Counted from the stretch's first letter, positions 7,294-15,837 are shown. The stretch: 40,118 nucleotides of DNA from an uncultured bacterium (GCA_949296245.1 CASFNW010000015.1:1-40118), one strand, 5' to 3'. A program made the numbers and translations. Notes: generated from the letters alone by a model not told the origin.

Positions 7294-8380
7294 ACAAAAA
7301 GTAAATATACCGGAAAAACAGGCCTATTCTTACGACATATTAATAGGTCAGAATTTGCTTGAAAACGCAGACGAAATTATAAAAAAATATACAAAAGCAA
7401 ATAAATTCCTGATTGTAACTAATGAAACAGTTGCAAAATTATATATGAGCAATATTATTATAAAAAATTCCGCATGGCTAATACTGGAAGACGGTGAAGA
7501 ATACAAAAACATCGAAAATTACAAACTTATACTGGATACAGCTGTTGAACATAAATTGGAGAGAAATGACTGTATAATTGCTTTGGGCGGCGGAGTAACA
7601 GGAGACCTTACCGGTTTTGCTGCGGCAAGTTATATGAGAGGCTGCGACTTTATCCAGATACCCACTACTCTTCTTGCTCAGGTAGACTCTTCTGTGGGAG
7701 GGAAAGTTGCAATCAACCATGAACACGGAAAAAATCTTATCGGTGCTTTTTACCAGCCCAAACTTGTACTTATGGATATTTCCGTTTTGAAAACACTTCC
7801 GTTAAGACAGCTTAAAACAGGGCTGGCAGAGGTTTTAAAATATGCTTTTATAGAAAAATCCTGCGCTTGTCCTTTGAATTACAGATTGTTTGATTTTCTA
7901 AAACAAAATAAACAGGAGATTTTTGATTTAAATCCTGATATTATGTCAAAACTCATTGATATATGCTGCACTTTAAAGGCTTCTGTTGTAAATCAGGATG
8001 AAACAGAAAAAGGCCTGAGAGCTATATTAAATCTAGGACATACATTTGCTCACTCTATTGAAAACCTTACAAATTATACTGTATACACCCACGGAGAAGC
8101 TGTTGGTGCGGGTATAAAAATGGCATTTAAACTTGCTTTAATCAGAGGTTTGATAAGCAAAGACTATTTTGAATCAGCTATGGAACTGATAGACGATTAC
8201 GATATAGCTCCTGTTGGCTTTAACCTTGATAAAGAAAAATTCTACGAAGAGATGTTTCTGGATAAAAAAGCAAAAGGTGGAAAAATTCGCTTTATTTTGC
8301 CAAACGACCTGTATAGTGTTGTTAGTGTATCAGATATAACAAAAGAACAGGTTTTTGAAAGTATCGAAGCCTTCATGTAA
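7277..8380 (+). CDS. aroB: 3-dehydroquinate synthase, 367 aa
   Basis: Converts DAHP to 3-dehydroquinate using NAD+ and a divalent metal, the second step of the shikimate pathway. Visible motifs are LGGGVTGDLTGF (NAD loop, 103-114), IPTTLLAQVDSSVGGKVAIN (128-147), the metal ligand Glu in GLAEVLKY (E185), NLGHTFAHSIE and HGEAVGAG with the metal-binding His residues. Length is typical. Last gene of the operon; a strong terminator starts 25 nt after its stop. A Cys-containing segment near residue 196 (KSCACPL) is a small insertion relative to common homologues. Confidence 0.97.
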   Translation: MTQLIEQKVNIPEKQAYSYDILIGQNLLENADEIIKKYTKANKFLIVTNETVAKLYMSNIIIKNSAWLILEDGEEYKNIENYKLILDTAVEHKLERNDCIIALGGGVTGDLTGFAAASYMRGCDFIQIPTTLLAQVDSSVGGKVAINHEHGKNLIGAFYQPKLVLMDISVLKTLPLRQLKTGLAEVLKYAFIEKSCACPLNYRLFDFLKQNKQEIFDLNPDIMSKLIDICCTLKASVVNQDETEKGLRAILNLGHTFAHSIENLTNYTVYTHGEAVGAGIKMAFKLALIRGLISKDYFESAMELIDDYDIAPVGFNLDKEKFYEEMFLDKKAKGGKIRFILPNDLYSVVSVSDITKEQVFESIEAFM

Positions 8381-8404
8381 AACTTTTTCAACAGAAAAAC
8401 AAAA

Positions 8405-8445
8405 AATAATCAGGGAAATTAAGTGTAATTTCCCTGATTATTTTA
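8405..8445. terminator. Bidirectional terminator between aroB and the aminotransferase
   Basis: A perfect 16-bp stem (8405-8420 with 8427-8442) around AAGTGT is flanked by A-runs on the left and TTTTA on the right. It serves the convergent aroCKB operon and the minus-strand aminotransferase. Confidence 0.9.
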
Positions 8446-8459
8446 TATAACATCTAAAA

Positions 8460-9608
8460 TTAAACAAGACTCTCAATAGCAGCTTTTACACCTGAACCAA
8501 GTTCAAATTTGTAACCCAGTTTATACAAACTTGCTTCAAGAGCGGCTACAGCAGCCAGTACATCTCTGTCACAGACAAAGCCGAGTGTACCCATTCTGAA
8601 AATCTTGTCTTTAAGTTCGTTCTGCCCGTTTGCTACTACAATATCAAAATCTTTTTTCAAAGTGCTTCTGATATCAGGAACAGTTATACCTTCCGGAGGG
8701 TATATTGAAGTTATTGCATTAGATGCAATTGCTTCATCCTGTACCATCGGTTTAAGTCCAATTGCTTTAATTGCCGAACGCAAAGCTTTTGAATGTTTAG
8801 CATGACGAGTCAGAATATTTTCCAATCCGTCTTTTTTCATCATCTTCAAAGCTTCATTCAGCGCCACTATAAGATTAACCGCAGGGGTGTACGGAGTAGA
8901 GTTTGCTCTTACTGATTTTCTGTATGCACTCCAATCAAAATAGAAAGAGGGATGTTTGCATTGTTCATGCATTTTAAAAGCTTTTTCACTTGCAGCAAGG
9001 AATGCCAGTCCGGGCGGAATCATAAATCCTTTTTGGGAACCTGAAATAAGTACATCTATACCCCATTCATCCATCTTGCATTCAATTGCACCTACAGATG
9101 TAACTCCGTCAACAACAGAAACCGCACCGTGCTCTTTTATCAATGCGGCAAGTTCTTTCAGCGGATTTGTTACACCTGTTGCTGTTTCATTGTGAGTCAC
9201 AGTAACGATTTTAATTTCTTTGTTAACATCCGCATCCAGTCTTTCTTTAAGAACTTTAGGGTCAATTGCTTTACCTGCTTCAACTTCTATTTTTTCGACA
9301 TCTGCGCCCAAAGAAGCAGCAATTTTTGCCCATCTGTTGCCAAAATTACCGATAACCAGAGACAAAACCTTATCACCTTCATTTATAAGGTTTGATAAAG
9401 CGGCTTCCATTGCGCCCGTACCGCTTGATGTATAAATAAATACATCATTTTGTGTTTGAAACAACCATTTTAAATCAGCATAAGTTTCTTCCAATATTGC
9501 TGAAAATTCCGTACTTCTGTGCCCCATAGGATGCTTTGCCATAGCAAGAAGTACGCTTTCGGGAACAGGTGTAGGCCCCGGAATCATTAAAAATGTTTTA
9601 TCTTTCAT
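8460..9608 (-). CDS. Class V aminotransferase, alanine/serine-glyoxylate type, 382 aa
   Basis: A PLP enzyme of the class V fold, closest in appearance to cyanobacterial alanine-glyoxylate/serine-pyruvate aminotransferases. The N-terminus has the family's MIPGPTPVPE and GHRS..F signatures. SSGTGAMEAA (61-70) contacts the PLP phosphate, VDGVTSVGA (167-175) carries the ring-stacking Asp, and the Schiff-base Lys is K193 in SGSQKGF. GTLGF near the C-terminus is also typical. Length is normal. AGGAG lies 8 nt before the ATG. It is transcribed alone and ends at a terminator shared with aroB. Exact amino donor is not determinable. Confidence 0.92.
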   Translation of the reverse strand: MKDKTFLMIPGPTPVPESVLLAMAKHPMGHRSTEFSAILEETYADLKWLFQTQNDVFIYTSSGTGAMEAALSNLINEGDKVLSLVIGNFGNRWAKIAASLGADVEKIEVEAGKAIDPKVLKERLDADVNKEIKIVTVTHNETATGVTNPLKELAALIKEHGAVSVVDGVTSVGAIECKMDEWGIDVLISGSQKGFMIPPGLAFLAASEKAFKMHEQCKHPSFYFDWSAYRKSVRANSTPYTPAVNLIVALNEALKMMKKDGLENILTRHAKHSKALRSAIKAIGLKPMVQDEAIASNAITSIYPPEGITVPDIRSTLKKDFDIVVANGQNELKDKIFRMGTLGFVCDRDVLAAVAALEASLYKLGYKFELGSGVKAAIESLV

Positions 9609-9681
9609 CTCTTAAACTCCTAAAATCTAATACGCACAAATATTGTCTCATATTTTTTGAATTTAATAAAGTAAAATGATT

Positions 9682-9822
9682 TGGGACTTATATATAGCAA
9701 ATTCCACAGATACTATAAAGGTCTGTCATCCTTGTATATGTTACGCAAGAATAGATACTTTGCTAACACACAGTATGACGAAGTTTCGAAAAATTTTGTC
9801 AGGATTTACTGTATAAGTCCCA
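9682..9822. repeat. Miniature inverted-repeat element, about 141 bp
   Basis: TGGGACTTATA (9682-9692) and TATAAGTCCCA (9812-9822) are perfect 11-bp terminal inverted repeats. Partial pairing continues inward (GCAAATTCC against GGATTTACT). The interior has no coding frame. It fills the gap between two same-strand genes. It looks like a MITE-type insertion or a large hairpin. No obvious target duplication is visible. Confidence 0.6.
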
Positions 9823-9827
9823 GTGAT

Positions 9828-11420
9828 TTATAATGATTCCTCTAACTTCATCCGGAGTTTATGTCTGTAAGATTTTATAGGAATCCCAATTGATAGCAAA
9901 CGCGCAATGCGTCTTTTGTTGTATATATTTTTTATGTATTTTTTATCTGTAATGGACAGAGGCTTGAAGCCGTCTGACAGCAATAATCTTATAGCTTCAT
10001 TCATTACTAAAAGATTATTATTATTTACAGAAATTGCTGCATCATTCGTACCCAGCTTGATAGCATAATCAGGCAAAGAGCCCCACAGTTGTTGTTTTCT
10101 TAAAGGATGCGGAGGGACATAGGTAGAAATATTGCGTGTCATTTTTAATTTTGCGGACAAACACATATCTTCCGCAGCACATTTGTAAGACTGATATTTT
10201 TCTGTACCTTCAAACATACATTCCAGCCATTCTTTTTTGAAAAACCAAGAATGACCTACAAAATCGACTTTTTTAACTTTCTTATTCGGTGATGCCCAGC
10301 CTATTCTTATATAATTTTTAAACGGATAATCACCTGGATTCTTCATAAGTATGCCGATAGTACCGTATACGCCTTCCTGTTTTTGCATGCAGAAATGACA
10401 ATTTTCAAGCCAGGCATTTCCCGGTATTGTGTCATCATCAAAAATGCAAACGTATTTTGATTTTGCTGTTCTTGCAAAATCAAACCTGCCCCAAACTCCG
10501 ACATTGGATTGCGCTTTTTGTACATTATCAAATTTTGTGTATAATTCATCCGGTACCGTTATTGTTTTTCCGCTATCCGCTACATCCTGAAATAGAAGAA
10601 TTTCTCTGGGTTTTAAGGTCTGGGAGTTAATGGCTCTAAGCTGAAGCTCAAGGTTCTCAGGTCTTTTGTATAGAGTCAATACAACACTCACATCAAAATC
10701 TGTTGTTTTAGGATTATCCATAAAGCAATTTCTTTTTGCATATTTGTTCTTAGGATTTTCATAAGGGCGGGTTTGTGTTTTATGGATATATTTGTCTATA
10801 GATGAACCAAAATCAATATAACAGTTATTTGGATTATTTTTATATAATTCATATATTATAGGTTCAGCCATAGGGCCTGCTGATACTACGTATAGCAGAT
10901 TATTTCGGTTTCCGAAATCTTTTTTAATTCTATCCAGTAATTCAGATGCACCGTTTTTCCAAAATTCAAAGCAATCATCCGGAACACTGTAATATTTAAG
11001 TATATTTAAATTTCCGATTTTAGAGTTTTCTCCTCTATAATTTCCTATAACAACAGCATCTGTGTTTAACGATTCAAATTTTTCAATAAATTTTTTATAA
11101 TTTTTATTTACAAATATATTTGCAAATGTTCTATTTTTACTTTTAATTCTTGTGCTGTACCAGTAATATGAACTTCTGTCGCAGCAGGGACAGGATATTG
11201 CATAAATAAAATTTTCTGCTTCAATATCAAGTGTATTTAAAAGAGCATCTCCAAGTTCCGTAACATAATCAGGAGCAGCCCAGCCCTCCTGCGCTGTAAC
11301 TCTGCGGCCTGTCATTATTGCTCTTTCCCCGTCACCGTATCTTAAAAGTGAAAAATTTTCTTTATTCTCTATTTTTTGCCATATACGCTCAAATTCCTCA
11401 TCTAAATATATATAATCCAT
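9828..11420 (-). CDS. Two-domain glycosyltransferase: GT-D-like plus GT2, 530 aa
   Basis: Two glycosyltransferase modules in one chain. Residues 1 to about 225 resemble the GT-D (DUF1792) fold, with the donor-binding LLRYGDGE (25-32) and a late DFGSSID (203-209). Residues about 241-450 are a GT2/GT-A domain: DVSVVLTLYKRPENLELQL, then SKYVCIFDDDTIPGNAW with the metal-binding DDD at 328-330. The C-terminal 80 residues are basic and may contact a membrane or acceptor. No signal peptide or membrane span. A dual enzyme that adds two sugars to a protein or surface glycan is the simplest reading. The nearby GT9 gene and manC fit a surface-glycan role. Acceptor unknown. Confidence 0.8.
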   Translation of the reverse strand: MDYIYLDEEFERIWQKIENKENFSLLRYGDGERAIMTGRRVTAQEGWAAPDYVTELGDALLNTLDIEAENFIYAISCPCCDRSSYYWYSTRIKSKNRTFANIFVNKNYKKFIEKFESLNTDAVVIGNYRGENSKIGNLNILKYYSVPDDCFEFWKNGASELLDRIKKDFGNRNNLLYVVSAGPMAEPIIYELYKNNPNNCYIDFGSSIDKYIHKTQTRPYENPKNKYAKRNCFMDNPKTTDFDVSVVLTLYKRPENLELQLRAINSQTLKPREILLFQDVADSGKTITVPDELYTKFDNVQKAQSNVGVWGRFDFARTAKSKYVCIFDDDTIPGNAWLENCHFCMQKQEGVYGTIGILMKNPGDYPFKNYIRIGWASPNKKVKKVDFVGHSWFFKKEWLECMFEGTEKYQSYKCAAEDMCLSAKLKMTRNISTYVPPHPLRKQQLWGSLPDYAIKLGTNDAAISVNNNNLLVMNEAIRLLLSDGFKPLSITDKKYIKNIYNKRRIARLLSIGIPIKSYRHKLRMKLEESL

Positions 11421-11521
11421 ATTATTTATTATCCTTATATTTTTTATATGAGTATTTAAACATCTAAAATACGAAGTGTCAATTCGTGTTCTACTTATCC
11501 ATTTTCATCAAAACTAACTAT

Positions 11522-11842
11522 ATGGATAATTTGAAAAAGCTTTTTGGAAAAAATTTAAAACAACTCAGACAAGAAAAAAAATATACACAGGAAAAACTTG
11601 CTGAAAAAATAGATATAAGCAGCAGAGCATTGTCTTCTATAGAATGCGGGAAAAATTTTGTTACCGCTGAAACAATAGAAAAAATCTGCACAGCTCTTGA
11701 AGTTACCCCCAAAACTTTGTTTGATTTTGATTTTCAGTACAAAGAAAAATCAGACATGAAAGATGAACTGCTTTATCTTATAAGTAATAATGACCGGAAA
11801 TTAGCAGACATTTACAAAATTATTAAAGCTTATTTGCAATAA
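11522..11842 (+). CDS. XRE-family helix-turn-helix regulator, 106 aa
   Basis: A small Cro/CI-type DNA-binding protein. The HTH spans about residues 8-62: LKQLRQEKKYTQEKLAEKI then SSRALSSIECGKNFVTAETI, closed by ALEVTPKTLFDFDF. The last part (about 70-106) is helical and may dimerise. I start at the ATG at 11522; an in-frame ATG 36 nt earlier would add 12 residues unlike the family. The LEVTPKTLFDF segment closely matches LDVTPKELFDF in the XRE protein at 18550-19200, so the two are paralogues. It lies just upstream of the large structured element at 11868-12333 in the same orientation. Targets unknown. Confidence 0.85.
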   Translation: MDNLKKLFGKNLKQLRQEKKYTQEKLAEKIDISSRALSSIECGKNFVTAETIEKICTALEVTPKTLFDFDFQYKEKSDMKDELLYLISNNDRKLADIYKIIKAYLQ

Positions 11843-11880
11843 ATAAATATTATTGCAATAATTAGATTGTCCGAGAAAAA

Positions 11881-11947
11881 TTCGTGATAAGACTCTGCCG
11901 AACAAAACAATCCTGTGAATTGTTTTGTGAGAGGGAAATGACGTGAA
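11881..11947 (+). ncRNA. Covarying RNA motif unit 1
   Basis: The outer stem is TTCGTG (11881-11886) with CGTGAA (11942-11947), including two G-U pairs. Inside are ACTCTGCCGAA (11892-11902), the stem CAAAACAAT (11903-11911) with ATTGTTTTG (11919-11927), and TGAGAGG (11928-11934). The conserved strands CTCT and AGAG can also pair. Units 2 (11979-12050) and 3 (24659-24736) have the same layout with different stem sequences. Confidence 0.65.
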
Positions 11948-11978
11948 CAAGAACTCTGTGCGAAAGGTGCCTGTGGCA

Positions 11979-12050
11979 CGTTTCGGATAGAGACTCTGCC
12001 GAATAAAAGCAACTAAATGTTGTTTTATGAGAGGTGCTAAGTCAGAAACG
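11979..12050 (+). ncRNA. Covarying RNA motif unit 2
   Basis: The outer stem is CGTTTC (11979-11984) with GAAACG (12045-12050). Inside are ACTCTGCCGAA (11993-12003), the stem ATAAAAgCAAC with GTTGTTTTAT (12019-12028) carrying one bulged G, and TGAGAGGT. The 5' outer strand CGTTTC is also the 3' side of the hairpin at 11961-11985, so the two folds exclude each other. Confidence 0.65.
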
Positions 12051-12359
12051 AAGATTCTGCGTGCCGTATAGCAATTATGATATATTAAAAGGTGAGCAGG
12101 TGCCGGCTGCGGTCAGCGGAATCAGACTGGCACGCCGTGTACGGAGCACCCAGTGCCACTACGAAGGAAAACGTTGAGTTTTCCGAAGTGTCTGATTACA
12201 AGACAGCGAAATTCCGGACGGGTGAAACCCGGTGAGCGAGTGCGAAGCTGACGGTAGCGAAGCATAGTCAGCGGCAGCATGAGCGGGAAGGAATTACAAG
12301 AGAGTCCGCGGCAACTGCGACACTAGATTAGATATAAATTATTCAAATTTGAGATAAAA

Positions 12360-13343
12360 ATGGTAAACAACTCAAAAAAAACATTTCTGGTAATAAATCT
12401 TTCATATTTTGGCGATGTGCTTTTGACAAATACTCTATGCCAAAATATCAAATTGAATTATCCTGATTCAAAAATAATTTTTCTGGTGAACAAGCCGTTT
12501 TATGAAGCAGCAAAATACCAGAAAGATGTGGATGAGGTTATTTGTTTTGATAAACAGAATGAACATAAAGGTTTAGCGGGCCTGTTAAAATTTGTTTATA
12601 CCTGTCCGTATAGAAATAAAATAGACACAGCTATTATTTTATACGGCAATGATCGAGGAATTTTAATATCGTATTTGTTGAACTGTAAAAAAAGAATATC
12701 AGGCTCCGGAACTGTATTAAAACATCTGCTAACGGTAAATTCTATGATTCAGCTGAGCTTTAATCACATGCAGGATATAAACGCAAGCTTTCTCAGTGAA
12801 ATAACAGGAAAAAGGCATAAAAGCCTGCCTGTTAAGTATATTACAGACCCGGAAAATGATACACTTACGCAAAAAATAAAACAGCAATTTGAAAATAAAG
12901 AACTCATCGGACTCTGTACGGTAGGTAAACATGTAGAAAATTACATGCCGCTTGAAACTGCGGCAGAGTTAATAGAAAAGCTTAACAGTGAAGGGAAAAC
13001 CGTTTTATATTTCGGTGCAGGCAAAGACTGCCGCGAATATGCTGATGAACTTAAAAGGCATGGATGTGTAAATTTTATTGATTTAACAGATGCAACAACC
13101 ATTTATCAGCTTGCAAACGTTATGCAGCTATGCCGTGCAGTGATAAGCATAGATACAGGAACTCTTCATCTTTCTTATGCAACAGGTGTTCCGACCATCG
13201 GTGTTTTTTACAGACCGCATATGGCAGAAAAATGGGCGCCGAGAAAAGAATTGTATCCGCATACCGAAGTGATTGCCCAAAATTATACTACCGAAAATAT
13301 TTTAAATAAATTGAATTTATTATTAAATAAGGCTTCTTTGTAA
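12360..13343 (+). CDS. GT9 (heptosyltransferase-like) glycosyltransferase, 327 aa
   Basis: A GT-B-fold transferase of family 9, which adds heptose or related sugars to LPS cores and surface glycans. The N-terminal Rossmann half has LVINLSYFGDVLLTNT (G18-D19, the family's acceptor/base motif). The C-terminal half has LIGLCTVGKHVENYMP and the donor-site segment AVISIDTGTLHLSYATGVPTIGVFY. Length (327) is normal. No Shine-Dalgarno sequence is obvious before the ATG; the leader contains the structured element ending at 12333, which might influence translation. Adjacent glycosyltransferase and distant manC suggest a surface polysaccharide role. Donor sugar unknown. Confidence 0.88.
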   Translation: MVNNSKKTFLVINLSYFGDVLLTNTLCQNIKLNYPDSKIIFLVNKPFYEAAKYQKDVDEVICFDKQNEHKGLAGLLKFVYTCPYRNKIDTAIILYGNDRGILISYLLNCKKRISGSGTVLKHLLTVNSMIQLSFNHMQDINASFLSEITGKRHKSLPVKYITDPENDTLTQKIKQQFENKELIGLCTVGKHVENYMPLETAAELIEKLNSEGKTVLYFGAGKDCREYADELKRHGCVNFIDLTDATTIYQLANVMQLCRAVISIDTGTLHLSYATGVPTIGVFYRPHMAEKWAPRKELYPHTEVIAQNYTTENILNKLNLLLNKASL

Positions 13344-13417
13344 GATAATAATTTTTCAGGAAAGAAAAGATTATTCACAAAAGCTCTGACGAAAGATTCA
13401 GGACAAAATAACCTTAC

Positions 13418-13435
13418 TGCAACACTAGATTAGAT
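13418..13435 (+). repeat. Third copy of the structured-element 3' end (copy C)
   Basis: TGCaACACTAGATTAGAT matches the 3' termini at 12316-12333 and 36025-36042 (reverse) with one change. Upstream (13344-13417), GATTCAGGAC-like sequence resembles the interior of copy B, but the 5' end is not recognisable. It is followed by the 3' end of a convergent ATPase gene instead of a start codon, so it may be a decayed copy. Confidence 0.55.
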
Positions 13436-13466
13436 AAATACAAAACAGGCTCAGTCATCATTAAAA

Positions 13467-15476
13467 TTAAGACTTCAACGCAGTTGTATTATGCAAAGAA
13501 ATATTTTCAAAATATTTTTTTATGTCTTCTAAAAGTTTTTTTAACTCTTCTGGGTAATCTGATAAATTTAGATTTTTTAACACTTTTTCCTCTGAAAAAT
13601 TCTTATTATGCTTATTTTTTAATAACTTTACGATTTCTTTCCCATTTAAAAGATGCAATTTATCTTTTTTCATTTTATCTACTGCCTCACACAGAGCCAT
13701 TTCTACAGTATAACTTATGTCCTTTTTTTTATTTTGTTTTTGTAATTTATCTTTTAATGTTGTTCTAAATGTTGACTCTAACATAAATCCTTCTTTATAT
13801 AAATTATCAATTTCTTCATTCTTATCTGAAATAGTTGGAAATAAACTTTCACAAACACCATCAAATAGCAGTATATTTTCTATTTCATAAAAAGGCAGAC
13901 ATTTAAGCGTAAAATTAAATTTATCATATTTATTTTTATAATCGTGTTCTAACTTTGTAATGTCTTCATCCCGTCGACCGTCTCTATCTATTAAACGATA
14001 TATTACCGGATTGTAATTTGAATCTAATTTGCAAGCATTTTCTGCATAATACTCCCATTGAAAATTATCACATCCATTGCTGCTTTGAACACTTACATTA
14101 TCTATGCCATATTCAGACAAGAATTTCTGCCAGATTTCTATACCTTTTTCATCTTCTATTATCAGCAAATTCTGAGTTTTTTCTTCAGTTATTACACTTT
14201 TTATTTTTTTATTTAGTTCCCTCTCAAATGTCTCTGTTTTTTCAAAATACTCAAATGCTTTTTGAAACTCGCTGAACCGTTCAGAGGATATAATATCTCC
14301 ATCCGGTAATTCTCTTATTTCTATTTCATCTTTTCCGAATGTTTCTTCCATACCAAGTGCAAAAAGAGGAGAATGTGTAGTTATCACAAACTGAACATTC
14401 GGGAATAGCTTAATAAGTTTTGGCAAAATTTGTCTTTGTAAATCAGAATGTAAATGTAATTCTATCTCATCAATTACAACAATTCCTCTTATATTAGACA
14501 AGTCTATACTTTTATTTAAGTCAGAATTATCAGCATATCTCATAATAGTAATAAACAGGTTGAGTAATACACTTTGTCCTGTGGATAAATGTTCTAAACT
14601 CGGGACAATTATGCTGCTATCATCTTTGTTTTGTACACACAATCTGGTATAACCGCTATTTCTATGGTTTAAAGCTAATTTAATATTAGATGTATTAAGT
14701 ATTTCAGAAAATATTTTTTCTATATTTTTAATAGTTTCTCCCAATTTGGGATTATATTGTGATACGACTTTATAATGCTTGTATTCTTTTGAATCTTCTT
14801 TGTCTTCTTCCAAATCTGCTCTTGAATCAAGGAAAACATTAAATATCCAATCTTTATTTTTCTGTTGAGATTTCTTTACCATTATATCTTTATTTAAGTA
14901 TCCTTCGATAAGACATTTATTAAAATAAGAACCTTCTTTGATATTATCTGTTACAAGCCAATGAGGTTCTTCAAATCTGTTTGCAGGGAAATAACAAAAA
15001 ACATCTTTAAGGAATAATGATTTTAGTTCTTCTCTTTTGTTCGATACCTTTTTAAAACATTTATTCTCTTTATAGTTAATATCTGATAGAATTTCCTGAC
15101 CAATTTCTTTTTCTATATCCTCCCTGGAAATATCGCCTGATTTTTCAAAATAATAAAATTTTTCATTTTTATTATCAATTTTAAAAAAATTTAATAATGT
15201 ATATCCATATTTATATCCCGTTTTTACATTGATATTTCCGTTAATTTTAAAATAAGGACTTTGGGCTGCCGGGGTAAGTTTTAAGATATCAATAAAATTT
15301 AGCTTAGCAAATTCATATAATGCATCTACTATATGAGAAATGAATATACTTTTACCGGTACCATTTTTACCGACAAGTAATAAAGGCTTGGGTTGCCCAA
15401 TATCATTAAATGGCATATCAATTATTAGTTCATCTATAGGTCCAATATTTTTTATAATTGCATTTTTAATATACAT
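13467..15476 (-). CDS. AAA/ABC-type ATPase with TOPRIM-like C-terminus, probable defence protein, 669 aa
   Basis: An OLD/RecF-like ATPase fused to a nuclease-like domain. Walker A is GKNGTGKS (36-43). The ABC-type signature is LSTGQ (297-301), Walker B is GIVVIDEIELHLH (331-343) and the H-loop is TTHSP (366-370). From about residue 436 a TOPRIM/DUF4435-like domain begins: LLIIEDEKGIEIW (acidic E441/D442), then LIDRDG (D497, D499) and YEIENILL (530-537). A long Lys-rich helical tail ends the protein. ATPase plus TOPRIM/DUF4435 pairs are known from anti-phage systems such as OLD and PARIS (AriA/AriB); a single-gene fusion fits that group. Strong AAGGAG before the ATG. It sits immediately 3' of tRNA-Glu, a common place for acquired genes, and is richer in Lys/Asn than its neighbours. 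No partner gene or integrase is seen. Confidence 0.78.
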   Translation of the reverse strand: MYIKNAIIKNIGPIDELIIDMPFNDIGQPKPLLLVGKNGTGKSIFISHIVDALYEFAKLNFIDILKLTPAAQSPYFKINGNINVKTGYKYGYTLLNFFKIDNKNEKFYYFEKSGDISREDIEKEIGQEILSDINYKENKCFKKVSNKREELKSLFLKDVFCYFPANRFEEPHWLVTDNIKEGSYFNKCLIEGYLNKDIMVKKSQQKNKDWIFNVFLDSRADLEEDKEDSKEYKHYKVVSQYNPKLGETIKNIEKIFSEILNTSNIKLALNHRNSGYTRLCVQNKDDSSIIVPSLEHLSTGQSVLLNLFITIMRYADNSDLNKSIDLSNIRGIVVIDEIELHLHSDLQRQILPKLIKLFPNVQFVITTHSPLFALGMEETFGKDEIEIRELPDGDIISSERFSEFQKAFEYFEKTETFERELNKKIKSVITEEKTQNLLIIEDEKGIEIWQKFLSEYGIDNVSVQSSNGCDNFQWEYYAENACKLDSNYNPVIYRLIDRDGRRDEDITKLEHDYKNKYDKFNFTLKCLPFYEIENILLFDGVCESLFPTISDKNEEIDNLYKEGFMLESTFRTTLKDKLQKQNKKKDISYTVEMALCEAVDKMKKDKLHLLNGKEIVKLLKNKHNKNFSEEKVLKNLNLSDYPEELKKLLEDIKKYFENISLHNTTALKS

Positions 15477-15518
15477 ATTAACTCCTTATTTTTACAAAAC
15501 CTGACAATATTTGTTTAT

Positions 15519-15541
15519 AAAAAAAGAGCCAAAAGGCTCTT
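15519..15541 (-). terminator. Terminator of tRNA-Glu
   Basis: The stem AAGAGCC-aaaa-GGCTCTT (15524-15541) is followed on the minus strand by a T-run (complement of 15519-15523). It lies about 45 nt after the tRNA 3' end and before the ATPase gene. Confidence 0.85.
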
Positions 15542-15585
15542 CTTATATTATGACGGCTTCATTAAATAAAACCGTCAGTTCTAAA

Positions 15586-15661
15586 TGGTACTCCCAAGGG
15601 GATTTGAACCCCTGCCGCATCCGTGAAAGGGATGTGTCCTAGGCCTCTAGACGATGGGAGC
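15586..15661 (-). tRNA. tRNA-Glu (anticodon TTC), CCA encoded
   Basis: On the minus strand the acceptor GCTCCCA pairs with TGGGAGT, followed by discriminator A and an encoded CCA. The anticodon arm CATCC-CTTTCAC-GGATG places TTC at the anticodon. The T-arm is AGGGG-TTCAAAT-CCCCT. The D-loop holds AGAGGCCTAGGACA. The first acceptor pair is G-U, a minor oddity. Length is 76 nt with CCA. The AAA-TOPRIM ATPase lies just beyond its 3' end. Confidence 0.95.
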
Positions 15662-15837
15662 ATTTTGCTTTTTTCGTCAAACAGACTGTAGAAATAATAT
15701 TATCTAAGACATATTTTAATGTCAACAAACTTTTTATATTTACAGTTTAAACATCTTAAATAACAGTTTACAAATGCATCAAAAACTCTGATACAAAACA
15801 TACAACCCGCATATTTAAAGACAGCCGGAATTATATA

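Larger units (their letters stand above)
11868..12333 (+). ncRNA. Large structured RNA-like element (466 nt), copy A
   Basis: A non-coding run of hairpins between the XRE gene and the GT9 gene. Seen directly: two copies of a motif unit (ACTCTGCCGAA, variable stem, TGAGAGG) at 11881-11947 and 11979-12050; a perfect hairpin at 11961-11985; GCGTGCC (12059-12065) with GGCACGC (12129-12135); GGAAAAC/GTTTTCC (12166-12184); and a 3' module closed by AATTCC (12210-12215) with GGAATT (12290-12295) that contains GGGT/ACCC and GCTGAC/GTCAGC. The 5' end (TGTCCGAGAAAA) and 3' end (TGCGACACTAGATTAGAT) recur in the element at 36025-36191. It ends 26 nt before the GT9 ATG. Not a recognised riboswitch or intron: I found no group II domain V. 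The strand is inferred from its neighbours and from GAAA/GAA loops. Confidence 0.7.

Noticed and set aside
11868..12333. Group II intron or other known ribozyme
   Set aside because: The size and hairpins suggested it, but I found no domain V hairpin, no typical 5' GTGYG boundary at the element end and no reverse transcriptase nearby.
11861..12333. ATTAGAT direct repeats flanking element A as a target-site duplication
   Set aside because: Copy B ends in the same ATTAGAT but has no matching repeat at its other end, so the 3' ATTAGAT belongs to the element and the 5' one is probably chance.
13344..15661. Integrated island with tRNA-Glu attachment sites
   Set aside because: The context suggested it, but I found no duplicate of the tRNA 3' end nearby and no integrase, so only the suggestion of acquisition is kept.
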